The notes under the pieces: generated by a model | Told to the model about the DNA's origin: nothing | The model's database searches: none | Seen by the model: only the letters and a program-made list of their open reading frames with translations | Made by a program: the position numbers and the translations under genes | In this document: piece after piece, positions 59,479 through 64,000 of the stretch | Layout of the letters: every line of letters starts with the position of its first letter | Numbering within the stretch: position 1 is the first letter of the stretch | DNA from: Pyrenochaeta sp. MPI-SDFR-AT-0127 | Lineage: Eukaryota; Ascomycota; Dothideomycetes; Pleosporales; Cucurbitariaceae | Assembly: GCA_020747015.1 (NCBI GenBank) | Contig: JAGTJM010000019.1 | Location: 62,001-126,000 of the forward strand | Length of the DNA: 64,000 nucleotides | Direction of reading: 5' to 3'

Positions 59479-60571
59479 ATGACCGAGAAATTCAAGGACC
59501 AGGTTGTGCTTATTACAGGAGCAGCCAGCGGTATTGGGTAAGTGAATTTCTGTTCACTTCATATACGTGACTGAAATCATCATTTGCTCCGCGAAAGTTA
59601 CCACGGTGTTGCTAACAGCATTTCTACTAGCCGAGCAACAACGCTCAAACTAGCCGCTCTGGGTGCATCTCTGTCCCTCTGCGATGTTAACTCAACTGCT
59701 CTCTCTGCTCTTGCCTCCGAGTTGTCTGTGCAAGATCGGATTCTGACGCAAAAGGTCGATGTTAGTTCCGAAGTTGATGTGAAGTCGTTCATTTCCGCTA
59801 CGATTGAAAAGTTTGGAAGATTGGACCATGTATTCAACTGTGCCGGCGTTAATCCGACCAACATCCCATTCCAAGATACAAGCCTTGAGTACTGGAATAA
59901 GCAATTGGATGTCAATCTCAAGGGCGTGTTTTTAGTCACACGAGAGAGTCTGCCTCACTTGAAGAGGGGTTCGAGCATTGTTACTGTCTCGAGCATGTCC
60001 GGGACCCGCGGCACAGCTTTTCAGTCTATATACAGGTAAATGAACTCGATCATTATACTGTACGTTTTACTGAAACATTGCAGTAAGTCTGCACGGCCGA
60101 TGAACATTGCGCATTCAAACCTGCCTCACATAACTACCTCAGCATGACATGATTTCTATTCGCATCCATCCTATGCTCCTCGAGGAAATTTTCACTAGGA
60201 TATCTTTTCCCTTCCGAAAACAATGCTAATCGTTCTCAGATACGACTAAGCACGGGGTTATTGGGATGATGAAGAGTCTGGCGCTCGAAGTTGGCCCGAA
60301 AGGTATTCGCGCCAATTGTGTAGCGCCAGGATATATAAACACACCCACCAACTCGGGGATTGTCCAGGGAGGCGATATAGTAGAAAAATGGGCCAAAGCG
60401 TATGTAAATTGCCCTGGGAATCAAATGAGAGTTGCTAATGGAAGCAGATGTGCTCTAGAGAGATGGGGAACGCCGGAGGACGTTGCAGATGTCGCGATAT
60501 TCTTGTTCTCGGATGAATCGAGATATGTAAGTGGAGCTGTTTATGAGGTTGACGGAGCAGTTAGATGGTAA
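59479..60571 (+). pseudogene. Short-chain dehydrogenase, possibly frameshifted at last splice
   Basis: Exons 59479-59537, 59631-60035 and about 60241-60571 show an SDR of the classical type. Cofactor motif VLITGAASGIG spans the first intron (93 nt). The NAG-type motif is in HVFNCAGVNPT, and the active-site serine is in SIVTVSSMSGTRG. The catalytic Tyr ends exon 2 (AFQSIY) and the catalytic Lys opens the last exon (TTKHGVIGMMKSLALEVGP). The C-terminus is normal: RWGTPEDVADVAIFLFSDES, VSGAVYEVDGAVRW. The problem is the last junction. The exon ends in phase 2 at 60035, and the only suitable acceptor (TTCTCAG, ending 60239) leaves one extra base (60240), giving TAC GAC TAA. The intron would also be about 204 nt, long for this genome. 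A one-base insertion, an unusual acceptor or a sequencing error would explain it. The enzyme's substrate is unknown. Confidence 0.7.
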
Positions 60572-62210
60572 ATTGGAGCTACAATCAGTACGTTCTTGCT
60601 ACTGCGACGTGCATATTATGCATCTTAGTAAGCTTTGACAACCCACAACAAGGATGTATCAAGACATCTCCCTTGGACGTACCTCGATTTTACTTCATTT
60701 CATATGAGTGGTGATGCAAAAACAAATTGTCGTAGGGATCGATAGAAAGCATCAGCATCCTGTTCGTCTCTGAAATATCAAGATTAAGTGGCTCGGTTCA
60801 ATTTCACATCGCTTGTATTTTAGTATTTAATTAATTCGTTTAACTCAAATTATGCATACTACCAACATCATATCCAGCAATAGGCACAAGCCTTTAAACC
60901 CAAAATTGTTGAGAAGAAGCTCAATTAACAACAGGCAAGTGCGTAACCGTATAATTAGTTGAAACTATCTCAATTCTGGAAGTTCAAAGTTAACGGTCTA
61001 CCTACTCACAAAACCCATGGGTAGCATCGAAGCGAACGCTACAATCAAGTATTGTTGCGTAGATTCGCGTTCTCTGTCGGCTTACATAGCTACGGCGGCA
61101 TGCTAGAACTCCTAAAATCACGAAAACACCCTACAAATTGGGCCTTTAACTCATTACAATTGTTATAGTATCTTAGAGTTTGGGACTATAGATCAAGGAG
61201 TTACGAGTTATGGTATAACTAAAACATATCCTTCGGTCTTAGTTAATGAAGCAGATGCTAGATGTAAATATTCAGTCGACGTTGGGAATCAGAACGATTT
61301 TTCATCGCTCATACAGTATCCCAAGAGCACTGCACTGTATATCAACAAGACTAAACAGATTATACAACTGTACTTTTACTAAAATAGGTCAAATCATCGT
61401 TAAATTAAGCTACAGCTGGTCAGGCCTGTTTATCGAAGGCTCATTGTTGATAATCATCATGACAGGATAATGTGAATGTGCGCGAAGAAAAAGATGCGAG
61501 TACATTCAAGACCTGAATAAGTCAAGCGGCTGGGTGTGTGGACGCCTTGCTCAGCCACAGCCTTATTATGACCTTCGGTCAATGATGTCCATGGCTTGCT
61601 GTTCAAGGGCGATTCTTTTCCTGGCTATATACTTGCATAATCTTAAAGACACCCACTTTTTTTGCAGCGCGCATAAGTAGTTGTCCAAGTATTTTGGGTG
61701 CATATGAGTAGAGTGCAAATGAGTAGTGTCATCTCAACCTTTTTTACTTTCCTAAGTTTTTTTTAATGCCTTAATATATTAGGTATACTTGTTCAGAAAA
61801 TCCGGTATAGCTACTGAACTGCTTGTATCTCATAATTTGCTCTCTCTGGCAGCGATCTGCTGCGCCATACATGTTGCCATCTGACCAGAAAAGGGCTAAA
61901 TCGACGATCATGATGCTATATCTCCCTGGATGTGGAAGAATAAGTCAAAGAACCTGAATTTTTACTTCTTGCACATTTCTCATTTCTCCAGATGGCCCTC
62001 AGAAGTGCATGGTGGTGGTTGGGACCCCAGCCTACGAATCAATACAAGGCGCAACATCTGCCCAGTCAAACACATGAGCCGCATAAAATTGGCCTTGGAA
62101 TCAAGAGACCGGTGGAATTAGCTTTGGTATACTTAAGAAAACACTGCGAGACAAAAAGGGTTTGAACTGTAACGTCGACCAATTTGTCTACAAATCTTTC
62201 ATACTACCAC
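60572..62210. other. Gene-poor, AT-rich region
   Basis: Short frames only. A number of A/T runs lie at 60820-60860 and 61730-61790. No motif or repeat of note was seen. Confidence 0.35.
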
Positions 62211-63225
62211 ATGCCACCACTCGCCTTCTTCAAGTCCAGCGACACGTCTGATATGGAGGTTTCAGAAGTCTGCTACAACTGCCCACGGGCTAATAGATCT
62301 GATAAAACAACCTGTATTTTATGTCTTGCGCGTCTATGGATGAGAAGCTCACAGTGCTTACAGTTGCCGAACGATGTGCGGAGTGTGTTCTAGCAGGATG
62401 TCCAGCTCTCCTCCAGTTCCTCAGTCTAATATCTTCAACATCGCAACTTCCGTGGAAAGCGAAGCTATCCAGGCGTTGGAATACCACTTAACGATTACAC
62501 CACGATCTTTCAATTTCTCGTACGTGCAATTGAGTACAGGAAATACGGTTGAAGAATGTATATAGCTTCACGGTGAATGATTCTGAATAATACAGAGTAG
62601 ATATTTTCTACTCACTCCAGTTTATGGACTCATAAAAGCTCGCATACAAGCCATCCGAATCCAGCCGTTTAGATACGTCAACCAAATACCGCTTTCGTGC
62701 TGCCACCAGTGGCCATTGCCACCATGAATGGCAGGTGACGTTCATTTGGTTGATCTTCGTGAAAGACGACAACGGTCTCGGTCTTAAAGGATTCGTTCTG
62801 ACTGATCCGCTCGGTGGCGCCATCTTCATTGGCTTAAGGACACCCATGACACGAGACGAAGAGATGACCCCAGGGCATGCAGAAGAGTACGTAGAACTAG
62901 GTCAAATCCTTTCTGGAACGATATGCATCGTGACCTATACATGGTCAGTATTTCTGAACGAAGCCGAAGCCCATTTGCAAATCCTGGTGAGTTTACCTTT
63001 TACGCCTCCATTGTCAGTGTTGAAATAGTCTGATGACTACAGAGCATTTTCGGGACGATCGTGACCCAGATCACAGGAGAGAATTCCCATACCCCGTTGT
63101 GGGCATACTTTGCTATTGCTTCTACGTGCATGGTAGCAACACTGTTAGGTTGGGTTATCTGGTCTAGGATTTTATCCAGCATGGAACATGGAAGAAGATG
63201 GAAGAACACATTACCCAAGGGATAA
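62211..63225 (+). pseudogene. Possible gene or relic: cysteine pairs, then a two-helix membrane part
   Basis: Two coding-like stretches are seen. From the ATG at 62211 a frame contains paired cysteines (VCYNCPRANRSDKTTCILCL), like a small zinc ribbon; it stops at 62393. From about 62639 to 62986 a frame without its own ATG reads through YKPSESSRLDTSTKYRF, GLGLKGFVLTDPLGGAIFIG and LGQILSGTICIVTYTWSVFL. It splices by a standard 56-nt intron (62987-63042) to SIFGTIVTQITGENS and a last membrane helix (IASTCMVATLLGWVIW), with a stop at 63225. The clean GT-AG intron and codon-like texture argue for a real gene. I could not join the cysteine part to the membrane part in frame. No family recognised. 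Confidence 0.4.
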
Positions 63226-63650
63226 TTGTAAAAGATTTTACTATGCTCATATGCTTTCAATTTTTGTACTACATTTCCCTTCTAGGGAACGTAAAGCTTA
63301 TTTTTGTCAGAACCGTTCAAAGTGTTCTCACATCTGCCTCATGAAAGGCACTCTGTGATTTGCTGCCCGCCTATAGACTTTAATTCTAGTTCTCTACAGC
63401 ATAATGTTTGTCTGCGATAAACTCTTGGCAGTATCTGTCGTCTATGCTACACTACAACAATGTGTAGGAAACGGGTCAATCAGGTGACCATGAGGGTTTC
63501 TAAAGAATAAACCTAGGGATCTTTTTGAATAGAATAGTTTACAGATACACCATATTAGAGTCTACCCTGATATTATATCCTTCCAAAGCAGATTTGTGTC
63601 TGAAGATGAGCAAGCTGATGCCTCGAACAATCTTCTCTGATATGGACACG
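63226..63650. other. Intergenic region, no gene seen
   Basis: This lies between two convergent 3' ends, with short unsupported frames only. Confidence 0.35.
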
Positions 63651-64000
63651 TTAGATGATTCGAACAATGTGCACACTGTTTTCATAGCGTAAGCAAGGTA
63701 GCGCTTTCTTCTTCTCTTCTTTCAGATCTGCCAGAAGCATATCTTGCTCATTATCCTCGGTTTGGTAGCAAGTCGCCAACCCAATTCGCTCAAAAGCTCC
63801 GCTTCCTTCATCAATACGCTGATGCAATAGTAAAAGTTTTGTTGCAGGTGGATCATCAGTTATAGTCATGATGGGCATATAGTACAACCTTTGAGTTGGT
63901 TCGTCGTCGCCTGACTCAGGAAAGTCTTGCTCGAATACGTCAAGGTTGACAATTGTCGATGGCACCAGCTGGTTGCCTTGGATAGCCATACACCATTCGT
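63651..64000 (-). CDS. C-terminal end of a gene running off the window (HET-type possible)
   Basis: A minus-strand frame open at the window edge and ending at 63651; 116 residues are visible. An internal Met at 63989 is unlikely to be the start, since the frame continues upstream. Segments RLYYMPIMTITDD, ERIGLATCYQTEDNEQDMLL and the terminal ENSVHIVRII recall the C-terminal part of large fungal heterokaryon-incompatibility (HET) proteins, which often have a xRIGxF segment and end in a short hydrophobic strand. The likeness is weak and the diagnostic N-terminal HET domain is out of view. Confidence 0.4.
   Translation of the reverse strand, partial: EWCMAIQGNQLVPSTIVNLDVFEQDFPESGDDEPTQRLYYMPIMTITDDPPATKLLLLHQRIDEGSGAFERIGLATCYQTEDNEQDMLLADLKEEKKKALPCLRYENSVHIVRII

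Noticed and set aside
46323..60571. A canonical secondary-metabolite cluster
   Set aside because: No polyketide synthase, nonribosomal peptide synthetase, terpene synthase, P450 or pathway transcription factor is visible.
1..64000. tRNA, rRNA or CRISPR features
   Set aside because: No cloverleaf with A and B boxes, no rRNA-like segment and no spaced direct repeats were noticed on reading. A tRNA scan was not possible.

Overview
The window looks like nuclear DNA of a filamentous ascomycete, probably a dothideomycete such as a member of the Pleosporales. The genus is inference. Genes carry zero to four short introns, mostly 48-62 nt, with GTRNGT donors, CTAAC/CTGAC-like branch points and YAG acceptors. 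Fungus-type products are present: an Atg13, a Nup145-type Nup98/Nup96 precursor, an ENA-type sodium ATPase and a DUF4267 protein. AT-rich, transition-riddled blocks suggest repeat-induced point mutation (RIP).

Layout. At 0-9 kb, ATG13 (minus, 3' end off the window) and a large ankyrin/RCC1/double-BTB protein of IBTK type diverge from a 2.8 kb intergenic region. At 9.9-12.6 kb lies a four-exon gene (minus) with a PD...EAK signature of PD-(D/E)XK nuclease-like proteins. Just behind it, 13.18-13.98 kb holds two adjacent short inverted-repeat elements (MITE-like) sharing terminal bases. At 15.7-17.5 kb is an intronless FAD-type protein of bacterial appearance. From 18.5 to 33.0 kb comes a conserved block: ENA-type P-type ATPase, NUP145, centrin CDC31 and the 51 kDa subunit of complex I.

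From 33.0 to 36.3 kb the DNA is gene-poor and partly AT-rich. A tandem pair of diverged paralogues of no family I recognise follows (36.3-38.3 and 40.0-41.9 kb). They share one intron position and conserved N- and C-terminal domains. Next come a small P1-type acidic ribosomal stalk protein with an odd tail, and two divergently transcribed single-pass membrane proteins, one with two cysteine-rich repeats outside the membrane.

From 46.3 to 60.6 kb there is an accessory metabolic region: nitrilase, secreted FMN-dependent alpha-hydroxy-acid dehydrogenase, sulfite-oxidase-type molybdenum enzyme, DUF4267 membrane protein, rhodopsin-like seven-helix protein with a GC-AG intron, aldo-keto reductase, and a short-chain dehydrogenase that seems frameshifted at its last splice junction. 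No polyketide synthase, NRPS or terpene synthase is visible, so a cluster is not claimed. The last 4 kb hold a broken-looking membrane protein gene and the 3' end of a further gene (possibly HET-type) that runs off the right edge.

All exon models were made by eye from reading frames, splice signals and family knowledge. Total coding lengths were checked to be multiples of three. No similarity search was run.
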